From Granulicella tundricola MP5ACTX9 (GTDB lineage Bacteria > Acidobacteriota > Terriglobia > Terriglobales > Acidobacteriaceae): a DNA stretch of 64,000 nt. The DNA lies in NCBI RefSeq assembly GCF_000178975.2, contig NC_015064.1, forward strand, positions 186,001 to 250,000, in the 5' to 3' direction. A model generated the notes under the pieces. It ran no database searches. It was not told where the DNA came from and saw nothing but the letters and a program-made list of their open reading frames with translations. Numbering within the stretch: position 1 is the first letter of the stretch; the number at the start of each line of letters is the position of its first letter. A program made the position numbers and the translations under genes. Positions 18,234 to 26,485 of the stretch are shown here, piece after piece.

Positions 18234-21200
18234 ATGGTGTCTCGCCGTCTACTTTCTCTCGCTGCTGTCAGCCTTGTCTGTACGGGTCCAATGGCGCTTT
18301 CCGCGTTCGCTCAGAGCGCCGCTCTCGGTGGTATCGCGGGTATCGTTCGCGATAGCTCCGGCGCTGTTGTTTCCGGTGCTTCGGTCCAGATCAAGAACAC
18401 CCAGACCGGCGCGGCGCGTACGGTGACGACGAACTCCGAAGGCCACTATGAAGCGACCTTCCTGCAGCCTGGTATGTATGAAGTGATTCTTGGCGGCGGG
18501 AGCTTCGCCACGGTCGATCAGAAGAACGTCGCTGTTACTGTGGGTGACACGCGTACCGTCGATGCGACTCTGGGGTTGAGTTCCGTTTCTACAGATGTAA
18601 TCGTGACGAGCGAAGCGCCGCTGATTGATACAGAGAAGGTGGAAGGCTCACAGGTCGTAGGCCAGCAGCTCATTTCGAATCTACCGATCGCAAGCCGCCG
18701 TTTTGAGAGCTTCGTTCTTCTGACACCCAACGTCGTTCCGGACGGTAACACGGGTCTTATTGGCTATCGCGGCATCTCCGGCGTATACAACCAGAACCTG
18801 ATCGATGGCGCGAATAACAACCAGCAGTTCTTCTCTGAGGCGCGCGGTCGTTCTATCGGGTCCCCCTATGTCTTCCCGGTCGATGCGATCAGTGAGTTTC
18901 AGTCCTCCGCGACCGGCTACTCGGCCGAACTGGGCGGAGCGGCGGGCGGCATCATCAACGCGATCACCAAGTCCGGCACCAACCAGTTTCACGGTGACGC
19001 GTACGAGTACTACCGGACGCCGGGCTTCAATGCTCTTGACCCGTACAACAAGTACAACGGCCGTCTGCAGAACAACCCCTATCTTCTGTCACAGCCTGTG
19101 AAGGTTCAGCACCAGTTCGGCATTTCGGCCGGCGGACCGATCATTCAGGACAAGCTCTTTTTCCACTTCACTTATGACGGTTACCGCAAGGTCAACCCGG
19201 TAAGCTATCTATCGACCTATAACAGCACCACGACCAGCGTTGCGAATCTGGCCCATCTCTGCGACGGCGGCACGGTTCACGTCCAGGACGGAACGACGAT
19301 CTATCCTACGACCATCCCCAACGTTAGCGCGACGCAGTGCGCTGCCGGCGTAACGGCGGTGCAGTCGCAACTTGGCTCTTTTGGACGTAGCGCCAAACAG
19401 GATATCTACTTTCCACGCCTCGACTACCAACTTAACTCCAAGACCCACCTCTCTGCTGAGTTCCTGTTCGCGAACTTCCACCAGCCCAATGGGTATAACA
19501 GTTCAGTCACCGTCAGCAATGGCGGCGTCTCGCAAAACGGAACCGCTGACTTCCACGAGCGCATTCTGATTGCAAATGCTGAAACCCAGGTCTCATCACG
19601 ATCCACCAACGTGGTCCACTTTCAGTGGGCTCGCGACCTTGAGACAGACGGCACTAATTCCGGTGGCCCGTCGAACAGCCTGACCAACCTCGTTGCCTTG
19701 GGTGAGACCTCTGCGCTGCCTCGTGGCAAGTTCCCGGATGAACATCGCTGGCAGGCCACCGATGTGTACTCCACCACGCTGGGTCACCACACCATCAAGG
19801 CTGGTTTCGATCTTAACTTCGTGCATGAGCAGATCGCAAATTTGTTTGGAGGCGATGGCAGCTTCAGCTACAGCAACTCCAATGCCGAGTACAACTTCAC
19901 GAACTTCCTCCAGGACGCGCTGGCGGTCAATCCAACGTTGACCACCGCCGGTGGAACTCCCGTGAGCCGCCACTATAACTCGTTTTCTCAGACAGTTGAC
20001 CAGTTGACGGGCGTGGGTGCGGATGACTTTTGGAATCAAAACATTGACGGCTTTGTAGAAGATGCGTGGAAGGCAACACCGAAGCTTCTTGTAAGCGTTG
20101 GCGTTCGCTACGACGTGCAGCTTGTTCCCGGCCCGGATTTGCCGAACACGGCGAATCCTGTGGCGTTCAATGCGACTTCGCAGATCAATCCGGACCTGAA
20201 GATGATTCAACCCCGTATCGGTTTCGCATGGAACCCTTACCCCGGTACGGTGGTTCGGGGCGGATACGGAATTTTCTATGGCCAGATCTCGAACTCTTCC
20301 TACTACACGCTGCGGCGTGAGAACGGCGTGTATCAGAAGCAGTACGGCCCAATTACTCCGGCAGTGACCCCTGTGCCCTACGTTGTCACGGGCGGGGCGG
20401 TCACCGGCTCCGGAACCACTCCTGGAACATGCGCTCCTACCGCCGGCTCCAATGTCTGCTATACCAACCCGGGCAGCTTCGTCTCGTATGCTCCGCAGGG
20501 TGGCGTTCCGATCTTTACCCCGCCTGGTCCGGCACCCACGAACCCTGTAACCGGGGGGGCGATTACCTCGACCGGTCTGGCCGCTGTTCCTTCGGGCACG
20601 ATTACGATTCGTGGTCTGGACCCGAGCTTCCAGAATCCTCAGTCGCACTCTGCTGATTTGGCTGTGGAGCAGCAACTCCCGCTGCACTCGACGCTCACGG
20701 TCTCCTATGTGGGCAACCGTGCATTGCGGCTTCCGGTCTATGTCGATACCAATGTGGATCCGAACTCGGTTATCACAACCCGGACCTATCAGTACACGAA
20801 TGCACAAGGTGTCACCAGCAACTTTGCAGAGCCGATTTATCGCAACCGGCTTTACACCAACACAGGGGCGGTTGCGACCGGCTTCTCCGACGTCAATTCC
20901 TGGTATCACTCCTTCGTGGCTTCGGTCCGCAAGCCAATGAGCCATGGAGTGGAGATTCTGGCCAACTACACATGGGCGAAGGCGCTCGACGGTGGGCAGA
21001 CTTACGGTGGCAATGGGACGTTCAATGGTACAGATGCTCCGCTGATTCCTTTCGCGCTTGGTGCTCATAAGGGACGCAGCAATGAGTATTCTCGTTCGGA
21101 CCTCGATATCCGGGGTCGCTTCGTCGGCACGATTGTGGCGAAGTCCGCGCTTCCTATCGCAAACCATTACGTTGCCTATGCCGCGAACGGCTGGCTTCTC

Positions 21201-21704
21201 TCGGGAACGCTGACGGCGCAGACTGGCGAGCCGATCACTGCGACCGTCAATGGTTCGATCACGTATCTCACTAGTTCTTCAACGGCGCTTGGCAATCTGA
21301 CGTCAGACGCCGGCGTTACAAATGCAGTGTTCACCTCAGGTCCTGGAGCTCGGGTTCCCGATTACATCGCGAGCAGAAACTCCTTCAAGGGTCCTGGAGT
21401 GCATAACGTCGATGCCCGCGTCTCCCGCGACTTCCCACTGAAGAGCGACCGCTATCACTTTGAGGTTGCGGCCGAGCTCTTCAATGTCCTCAATCACCGC
21501 AACATTCTTTCCACCAACACCGCTCTGGTCGCTTACTCGGCTCCGGGCGCAAGCGGATGTCCGACGGTCGCTTCCAACCCCAATGGCGTCGGTTGCCTTG
21601 GCCCGCTATCGGCCTCGACCGCGGCGTTCGCAAGCCCTGCCAGCACTTCAAACATCATTTACGGTGCACGGCAGATGCAACTCGTTGGAAAGTTCACCTT
21701 CTAA
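18234..21704 (+). CDS. TonB-dependent receptor with carboxypeptidase-regulatory-like domain (glycan locus)
   Basis: 1156 aa. The start at 18234 (MVSRRLLSLAAVSLV) gives a signal peptide ending AFAQS, with AAGGAG 11 nt upstream; 36 further open codons upstream lack signal character. Next are the regulatory-like Ig domain (GGIAGIVRDSSGAVVSGASVQIKN), a plug with LPIASRRFESFVLLTPNV and LIDGANNNQQFFSEARGR, and a long barrel with a terminal Phe (MQLVGKFTF). Its GC-skew and codon use are milder than in neighbouring genes. It is convergent with the LacI gene across a strong hairpin. Proximity to LacI, GH39 and a glycoamylase-like enzyme suggests uptake of a plant or fungal oligosaccharide, but that is inference. 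Confidence 0.9.
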   Translation: MVSRRLLSLAAVSLVCTGPMALSAFAQSAALGGIAGIVRDSSGAVVSGASVQIKNTQTGAARTVTTNSEGHYEATFLQPGMYEVILGGGSFATVDQKNVAVTVGDTRTVDATLGLSSVSTDVIVTSEAPLIDTEKVEGSQVVGQQLISNLPIASRRFESFVLLTPNVVPDGNTGLIGYRGISGVYNQNLIDGANNNQQFFSEARGRSIGSPYVFPVDAISEFQSSATGYSAELGGAAGGIINAITKSGTNQFHGDAYEYYRTPGFNALDPYNKYNGRLQNNPYLLSQPVKVQHQFGISAGGPIIQDKLFFHFTYDGYRKVNPVSYLSTYNSTTTSVANLAHLCDGGTVHVQDGTTIYPTTIPNVSATQCAAGVTAVQSQLGSFGRSAKQDIYFPRLDYQLNSKTHLSAEFLFANFHQPNGYNSSVTVSNGGVSQNGTADFHERILIANAETQVSSRSTNVVHFQWARDLETDGTNSGGPSNSLTNLVALGETSALPRGKFPDEHRWQATDVYSTTLGHHTIKAGFDLNFVHEQIANLFGGDGSFSYSNSNAEYNFTNFLQDALAVNPTLTTAGGTPVSRHYNSFSQTVDQLTGVGADDFWNQNIDGFVEDAWKATPKLLVSVGVRYDVQLVPGPDLPNTANPVAFNATSQINPDLKMIQPRIGFAWNPYPGTVVRGGYGIFYGQISNSSYYTLRRENGVYQKQYGPITPAVTPVPYVVTGGAVTGSGTTPGTCAPTAGSNVCYTNPGSFVSYAPQGGVPIFTPPGPAPTNPVTGGAITSTGLAAVPSGTITIRGLDPSFQNPQSHSADLAVEQQLPLHSTLTVSYVGNRALRLPVYVDTNVDPNSVITTRTYQYTNAQGVTSNFAEPIYRNRLYTNTGAVATGFSDVNSWYHSFVASVRKPMSHGVEILANYTWAKALDGGQTYGGNGTFNGTDAPLIPFALGAHKGRSNEYSRSDLDIRGRFVGTIVAKSALPIANHYVAYAANGWLLSGTLTAQTGEPITATVNGSITYLTSSSTALGNLTSDAGVTNAVFTSGPGARVPDYIASRNSFKGPGVHNVDARVSRDFPLKSDRYHFEVAAELFNVLNHRNILSTNTALVAYSAPGASGCPTVASNPNGVGCLGPLSASTAAFASPASTSNIIYGARQMQLVGKFTF

Positions 21705-21722
21705 CGATCGCTCAATCTAACA

Positions 21723-21760
21723 ATGAGAAACGCCCCGGATTATCCCGGGGCGTTTCTCAT
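21723..21760. terminator. Bidirectional terminator between receptor and LacI gene
   Basis: A perfect 16-bp inverted repeat, from atgagaaacgccccgg at 21723 to ccggggcgtttctcat ending at 21760, with a 6-nt loop. It is flanked inside the stem by AAA/TTT so it can act on both converging transcripts. It fills most of the 67-bp spacer. Confidence 0.88.
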
Positions 21761-21771
21761 TTCCGTTATGA

Positions 21772-22854
21772 CTACTTTACGAGGTTGCGGGCGGGGGCGG
21801 TGGAGGCTCGTACGATCAGCTTTGGCTCTACGACCAGTTGCTCTATGTGTGCGGAGGGGTCGATGCGGCTTTCGCGGCCGGCTTCGAGTTGCTTGAGGAT
21901 GGTCTCGGCTGCGAGCATGCCCATCTCACGGAGGGGCTGGCGGACAGTGGTGAGACCGGGGTTCTGGAAGGCGGCGCTTTCGACGTCGTCAAAGCCTATG
22001 ACCGAGACGTCCTCCGGGACGCGCAGGCCGGCTTCTCGGATGGCGAGCACAGCGCCTATGGCCGCGGTGTCGTTGAAGCAGAAGAGGGCCGTGAAGGGCT
22101 CCTGGGTCTCCAGCAACGCACGGGTGGCGATGTAGCCGGGCTCGTGGTTGGGCTGGTCGCCTTCAAGCTGTGCGACGAGGGAGGGCTTGATGGTCAGCTT
22201 CAGGGCTCGTGCGGCGTGGCGGATGCCGTCCCAGCGGGCCTGGGTGTCTGAGGAGAAGCGCTGGCCCTTGATGAAGGCGATGCGTTCGTGGCCGAGGGCA
22301 CGTAGGTGCTCGAGCGCCATCAGGGCCGCGCTCTCATGGTTGACGACGACGCTGGTGACGCCGTCGCGGATGTGATTGCCGGAGACCGCGATGGTGGGGG
22401 TGGAGGGCTTCTCGTGCAGGACGGTATCGACGACGATGATGCCTTCGACGGCGCGAGCGACGAGCAGATGCTGGTACTCGTCCAGGAGTTCCTTGCGGCG
22501 ATGATGGCTGACCAGGAAGTAGAAGTAGCCGTGGCGCAGGAGAGCCTCTTCAATGCCGGCAAGGACGAGGGTGGCGTAGCCGTCGCTGACCTCCGGCACC
22601 ATGACGCCGAGCGTGTGGGTGCGCTTGTTACGCAGAGAGCGAGCCAGAACATTGGGGCGGTAGTTCAGCAGGCGCGCGGCCTCCTGAATGCGCTTCTGGG
22701 TCTTCTCCGGAATGGACCGGGCTGCGGGGGACTCGTTCAACACGCGCGAGACGGCGGCGACCGAAAGGCCGACGTGTGCGGCGACCTGCTTGAGGCCGAC
22801 GCTTTTGGCTTGTCCGGGCTGTGCCTGGCCGCCTGGAACCTTGTCTTTCATCAC
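21772..22854 (-). CDS. LacI-family transcriptional regulator
   Basis: 360 aa one-component repressor. The helix-turn-helix with hinge is at about residues 19-75 (GLKQVAAHVGLSVAAVSRVLNE, then LARSLRNKRTHTLGVMV). The periplasmic-binding-protein-like effector domain follows, with GFDDVESAAFQNPGLTTVRQP near the C-terminus. It is divergent from the GH39 gene with a 216-bp spacer, so it probably controls the hydrolases and perhaps itself in response to a sugar. Two Met codons compete for the start (22854 and 22851), with an N-terminal extension of about 18 residues before the HTH. A candidate operator is described at 22949-22958. Confidence 0.93.
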   Translation of the reverse strand: MMKDKVPGGQAQPGQAKSVGLKQVAAHVGLSVAAVSRVLNESPAARSIPEKTQKRIQEAARLLNYRPNVLARSLRNKRTHTLGVMVPEVSDGYATLVLAGIEEALLRHGYFYFLVSHHRRKELLDEYQHLLVARAVEGIIVVDTVLHEKPSTPTIAVSGNHIRDGVTSVVVNHESAALMALEHLRALGHERIAFIKGQRFSSDTQARWDGIRHAARALKLTIKPSLVAQLEGDQPNHEPGYIATRALLETQEPFTALFCFNDTAAIGAVLAIREAGLRVPEDVSVIGFDDVESAAFQNPGLTTVRQPLREMGMLAAETILKQLEAGRESRIDPSAHIEQLVVEPKLIVRASTAPARNLVK

Positions 22855-22905
22855 GCCTCCAGTCTGTCACGTTTCAGCGCGAATCGGCCATGGATCGGTG
22901 AGCGC

Positions 22906-22958
22906 TTGACAGGTCTACTCCGATTTCCGCAAAATGCCAGTCGGTGGTCAAACGATTG
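22906..22958 (+). promoter_or_regulatory. Candidate promoter and LacI-type operator upstream of GH39
   Basis: TTGACA at 22906-22911, an 18-bp spacer and CAAAAT at 22930-22935 form a plausible sigma70 promoter reading into the GH39 gene. Just downstream, caaacgattg (22949-22958) is a near-palindrome with the central CG step typical of LacI-family operators (4 of 5 base pairs match). Its position over the start of the transcript fits repression. Confidence 0.4.
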
Positions 22959-23070
22959 CCGAAAGAAGAACCACCGATGCAGACCCTGTTTGGCGACTGT
23001 TCTTCCGCGACGATGGATGCGCGGTTCTTCCTCTCGATTCTCATCTTCAACCTGCTTCACGGAGTCTTCC

Positions 23071-24660
23071 ATGCGCTCTTTACGTCGAGCCGCCCGTCTT
23101 GCCCCGATGCTTCTGTCCAGCGTGCTGGCGGGCTCATGCGCTGTTGCACAGTCAGCCCCAGACTCGTCCACGACTGTACGCCTTACGGTGGATGCCCATG
23201 CCGCGGCAACGCCCTTTCCACACTTCTGGGAGCAGACCTTCGGCTCCGGGCGGGCGATCCTTTCGCTGCGTGACAGCTACCGTATTGATCTGGATAAGGT
23301 GCATGGGATTACGGGCTTTGACTCGGTGCGGTTCCACGGGATTCTGAATGACGATGTAGGTCTGTACGATCCGGATCGGAAGACGAAGAACCCGGGGCTC
23401 GCGGCGCAGGATGATCCGTCCGCCGGCGGAACCGTTTACAACTTCTCTTACATCGACCAGATCTACGATGGGCTGCTGGCGCATCATGTGCGGCCGTTTG
23501 TGGAGCTGAGCTTCATGCCGGCGAAGATGGCCTCGAACCCTGCGGCGATCCATCCGTTCTGGTATCACCCCAACACCTCGCCTCCCAAGGACTATGCACT
23601 GTGGGACGGGATGATTACGGCGCTGGCGCAGCACCTGATTGCGCGGTACGGGATCGAGGAGGTTTCGCACTGGAACTTTGAGGTGTGGAATGAGCCGAAC
23701 CTCGATTTCTGGTCCGGCAAGCCGGCGCAGGAGAGCTACTTCAAGCTCTATGACCATACCGCTCGCGACCTGAAGGCTGTGAGCGCGCGCATCCGTGTGG
23801 GTGGGCCGGCCACTGCTCAGGCGGCGTGGGTTGGAGATTTTCTGAAGCACTGCAAGGATAACAATGTTCCGGTCGATTTTGCGTCGACGCATGTCTATGC
23901 CAACGACACGGCTGAGAACGTGATGAAGATCAAGGAAGATGTGCCGCGCGACAAGATGGTGTGCAGCGCGGTGAAGATGGTTCATGACCAGATCGTGGGC
24001 TCGCCCCTGCCCAAGACGCCGCTGATCATGAGCGAGTACAACGCCAGCTATGCGAATGAGCCGGCGGTGACGGATTCGATCTACATGGGGCCTTGGATGG
24101 CGACGACGATCAGCCAGTGCGACGGCATGACGGAGTCGATGAGCTACTGGTCGTTCTCGGACGTGTTCGAAGAGCAGGGTGTGGTGCGGACGCCGTTTTA
24201 TGGCGGTTTTGGCCTGATGGCTGAGGACAATATCCCGAAGCCTGCGTTCAACGTCTTTGCGATGCTGCATGGGCTGGGGACAGAGCGGTTGAAACTGGAT
24301 TCAGACTCCGCGATGCTGACTCGGCGAGCCGATGGCACGCTGGTGATGGCGCTTTGGAACTATGTAGCACCGACGGAACCGACGACCTCGGACGTTGCGC
24401 CCGCGGGAGCTGTGCGAAGGTTCACCCTCACTCTTCCGGGTGGGGCAAAGCAGGCCACGATCATGCGGGTCGACCAGGATCATGGCAACGTCATCAAAGC
24501 CTTTGACGCTATGGGCAAGCCGGCCACGCCGAGCCGTGAGCAGATCAAACAGCTGCAGCAAGCCGGACAAGCTTCGCCAGCCGAGCATGTTGCCATCCGG
24601 AACCATCAGCTCGATCTGACGATTCCGCCAGCGGGGCTTGTTGTTCTGGAACTGAAGTAG
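23071..24660 (+). CDS. Secreted GH39 family glycosidase (beta-xylosidase-like)
   Basis: 529 aa. The start at 23071 (MRSLRRAARLAPMLLSSVLAG) is preceded by GGAG and encodes a signal peptide with a possible lipobox (VLAGSC). The reading frame is open for another 255 codons upstream, but that part is antisense to the LacI gene and is rejected. The TIM barrel carries the GH39/clan-A signatures: acid/base Glu208 in FEVWNEPNLDFW and nucleophile Glu322 in LIMSEYNASYAN. Family members remove xylose or iduronate from oligosaccharides by a retaining mechanism, and beta-xylosidase is the likeliest activity. It is divergent from LacI and followed after 21 bp by the next hydrolase, so the two are probably co-transcribed. 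Confidence 0.9.
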   Translation: MRSLRRAARLAPMLLSSVLAGSCAVAQSAPDSSTTVRLTVDAHAAATPFPHFWEQTFGSGRAILSLRDSYRIDLDKVHGITGFDSVRFHGILNDDVGLYDPDRKTKNPGLAAQDDPSAGGTVYNFSYIDQIYDGLLAHHVRPFVELSFMPAKMASNPAAIHPFWYHPNTSPPKDYALWDGMITALAQHLIARYGIEEVSHWNFEVWNEPNLDFWSGKPAQESYFKLYDHTARDLKAVSARIRVGGPATAQAAWVGDFLKHCKDNNVPVDFASTHVYANDTAENVMKIKEDVPRDKMVCSAVKMVHDQIVGSPLPKTPLIMSEYNASYANEPAVTDSIYMGPWMATTISQCDGMTESMSYWSFSDVFEEQGVVRTPFYGGFGLMAEDNIPKPAFNVFAMLHGLGTERLKLDSDSAMLTRRADGTLVMALWNYVAPTEPTTSDVAPAGAVRRFTLTLPGGAKQATIMRVDQDHGNVIKAFDAMGKPATPSREQIKQLQQAGQASPAEHVAIRNHQLDLTIPPAGLVVLELK

Positions 24661-24681
24661 GCTGGGTCAGGAGTAAGAGCC

Positions 24682-25974
24682 ATGCACGAACGTCATCTAC
24701 ACACGCGCCGGGAGATTTTGAATGGGCTTGGAGCTTCGGCTCTGGTTGCGGCTGCGCCTCGCGGCCTGCTTGCGGCCGTGCCGGCTGGAGCTCATCTCTC
24801 CAAAGCCGATGAGGCGTTTCTAGCGGAGATGATCCGGCGTGGCTGCGACTTCTTCTGGGATCATGGTCACCCGCAGACCGGGCAGGTGCTTGACCGGGCG
24901 CGGGCGGACGGCGGCGCGGAGACACGGCGCATGGCGTCGATTGCGTCGACGGGCTTTGGGCTTTCGGCGTTGTGTATTGCGGATCGCTATGGGTTCTATC
25001 CGCATGCTGAGATCGTGGAGCGCGTGAGGAATACCATGCGGTTTCATTGGCAGAAGCTCCCGCAGAAGGAGGGCTTCTTCTATCACTTCTCGGATATGGA
25101 GACCGGCGTCACCTCGCGCGGGTCGGAGCTTTCGTCGATCGATACCGCGCTGCTGCTCTGCGGGATTCTGACCTGCCGGGCCTACTTCAAGGATGCCGAG
25201 ATCCAGGATCTGGCGACGAAGATCTACGAGCGCGTGAATTGGCCGTGGATGCTCGACGGCGGCAGCACGCCTTCGATGGGATGGTTTGAGAAGACGGGCT
25301 TCCTGGCGGCGCGTTGGAATATGTTTGCGGAAGAGATGATGTTGTATCTGCTGGCGATCGGCTCGCCCACGCATCCGCTGACGCCGAACTACTGGGATAA
25401 CTTCTCGCGGCCCACGGTGAAGTTTGAGGGGATCGAGTATCTCAGTGCGGATGCGCCCATCTTCATCCACCAGTACACGCAGGCGTGGTTCGATATGCGC
25501 GGCCGGCGGGACAAGTATGCCGACTATTTCGAGAACTCGAAGAAGGCTACGGAAGCGCATCGCCGGTTCTGTATCTCACTTGGCGGCAACTATAGCCCGG
25601 ACTACTGGGGGATCACGTCGTCAGACTCAGAGCATGGCTATACCGGCTGGGGTGGACCGCCGAAGCAGGGTGATATCGACGGCTCGGTCGTGCCGGCTGC
25701 CGCGGCTGGTTCTCTGTCGTTCATGCCCGCGGAGTGCCTTCAAACCTTGACCTCCATGCGCGCGAAGTACGGCAAGCAGGCGTGGGGACGGTATGGCTTT
25801 GTGGATGCCTTCAACCCGGCCAGGCCCTGGTACGACGCGGATGTGCTGGGGATCGATCTCGGCATCGGCGTCCTTGCTGCTGAGAATTTGCGCTCCGGCA
25901 TGGTGTGGAGCACCTTCATGCAGAACAAGGAGATGGTTGAGGCGATGCGGCTGGTGGGCTTCCGCAAGGCTTAG
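24682..25974 (+). CDS. Tat-exported glycoamylase-like hydrolase (GH144-related)
   Basis: 430 aa. AGGAG lies 9 nt upstream of the ATG. The N-terminus TRREILNGLGASALVAAAPRGLLA has the twin Arg and Ala-rich core of a Tat signal. The body matches the glycoamylase-like family (PF10091 type): CDFFWDHGHPQTGQVLDRA, ASIASTGFGLSALCIA, FYHFSDMETGVTSRGSELSSIDTALLLCG, PIFIHQYTQAWFDMRG, and GYTGWGGPP followed by VVPAAAAGSLSFMP. The characterised relatives include GH144 endo-beta-1,2-glucanases, so a beta-1,2-glucan or other beta-glucan substrate is possible. It shares a transcript with GH39 under the LacI regulator. Confidence 0.83.
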   Translation: MHERHLHTRREILNGLGASALVAAAPRGLLAAVPAGAHLSKADEAFLAEMIRRGCDFFWDHGHPQTGQVLDRARADGGAETRRMASIASTGFGLSALCIADRYGFYPHAEIVERVRNTMRFHWQKLPQKEGFFYHFSDMETGVTSRGSELSSIDTALLLCGILTCRAYFKDAEIQDLATKIYERVNWPWMLDGGSTPSMGWFEKTGFLAARWNMFAEEMMLYLLAIGSPTHPLTPNYWDNFSRPTVKFEGIEYLSADAPIFIHQYTQAWFDMRGRRDKYADYFENSKKATEAHRRFCISLGGNYSPDYWGITSSDSEHGYTGWGGPPKQGDIDGSVVPAAAAGSLSFMPAECLQTLTSMRAKYGKQAWGRYGFVDAFNPARPWYDADVLGIDLGIGVLAAENLRSGMVWSTFMQNKEMVEAMRLVGFRKA

Positions 25975-25983
25975 CGTATTGTC

Positions 25984-26388
25984 CTAGAAACGGTGTATCC
26001 GGCCGCGCAGCTTATCCAGTTGGCGGCGGTTCTGCTTGGTCGGCTTACCCTCCGGCAACATACCCTGTTTCAGGAGCTCACGGCGTTCGTCGGCGAGCTT
26101 CTGCCGCATCTCGCGGCTCTCGTCGCTTTCCTGGTAGTAGGTCTGGGCGACCGCGCCTGAGCCTCTTGCCTCCGCTGCCAGCAGCACCTCGATCTGGTAC
26201 TCTCCGCCCTCATTCTTGACCTTCAGCTTGTCGCCGACGTGAAGGACGCGGGAGGCCTTGGCGCGCTGTCCGTTGCATTCGATCCTGCCTATCTCACAGG
26301 CGTCCGATGCGAGCGCCCGAGTCTTGAAGAAGCGTGCTGCCCACAGCCATTTATCGATGCGTACCGCGTTGAGTTCTTCTGTTGCCAT
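25984..26388 (-). CDS. S4-domain RNA-binding protein (Hsp15/HslR-like)
   Basis: 134 aa from MATEELNAVRIDKWLWAARFFKTRALASDACEIG; six more codons (MEENRS) are possible upstream. The S4 domain covers about residues 8-70 and matches Hsp15, which rescues stalled 50S subunits carrying peptidyl-tRNA. The family's typical RIDKWLWAARFFKTR and the basic C-terminal tail (KPTKQNRRQLDKLRGRIHRF) are both present. It is a stand-alone gene separated from the protease gene by a strong terminator. Confidence 0.88.
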   Translation of the reverse strand: MATEELNAVRIDKWLWAARFFKTRALASDACEIGRIECNGQRAKASRVLHVGDKLKVKNEGGEYQIEVLLAAEARGSGAVAQTYYQESDESREMRQKLADERRELLKQGMLPEGKPTKQNRRQLDKLRGRIHRF

Positions 26389-26414
26389 GGATCTATTTTC
26401 CTCCATTGCGACGC

Positions 26415-26464
26415 AAAAAAGCGGCTTGTCTCCGGAGTGATGCTCTTCTCTAGAGACAAGCCGC
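26415..26464 (-). terminator. Rho-independent terminator after the kumamolisin gene
   Basis: A perfect 12-bp stem (gcggcttgtctc at 26421-26432 with gagacaagccgc at 26453-26464) and a 20-nt loop, followed on the minus strand by six T (26415-26420). It lies 21 bp after the stop at 26486. Confidence 0.92.
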
Positions 26465-26485
26465 AGTTGTTGCGGAGCCGCAGAC

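Noticed and set aside
22306..23070. N-terminal extension of the GH39 gene
   Set aside because: It is antisense to the LacI gene, lacks domain character, and the signal peptide plus GGAG support the start at 23071.
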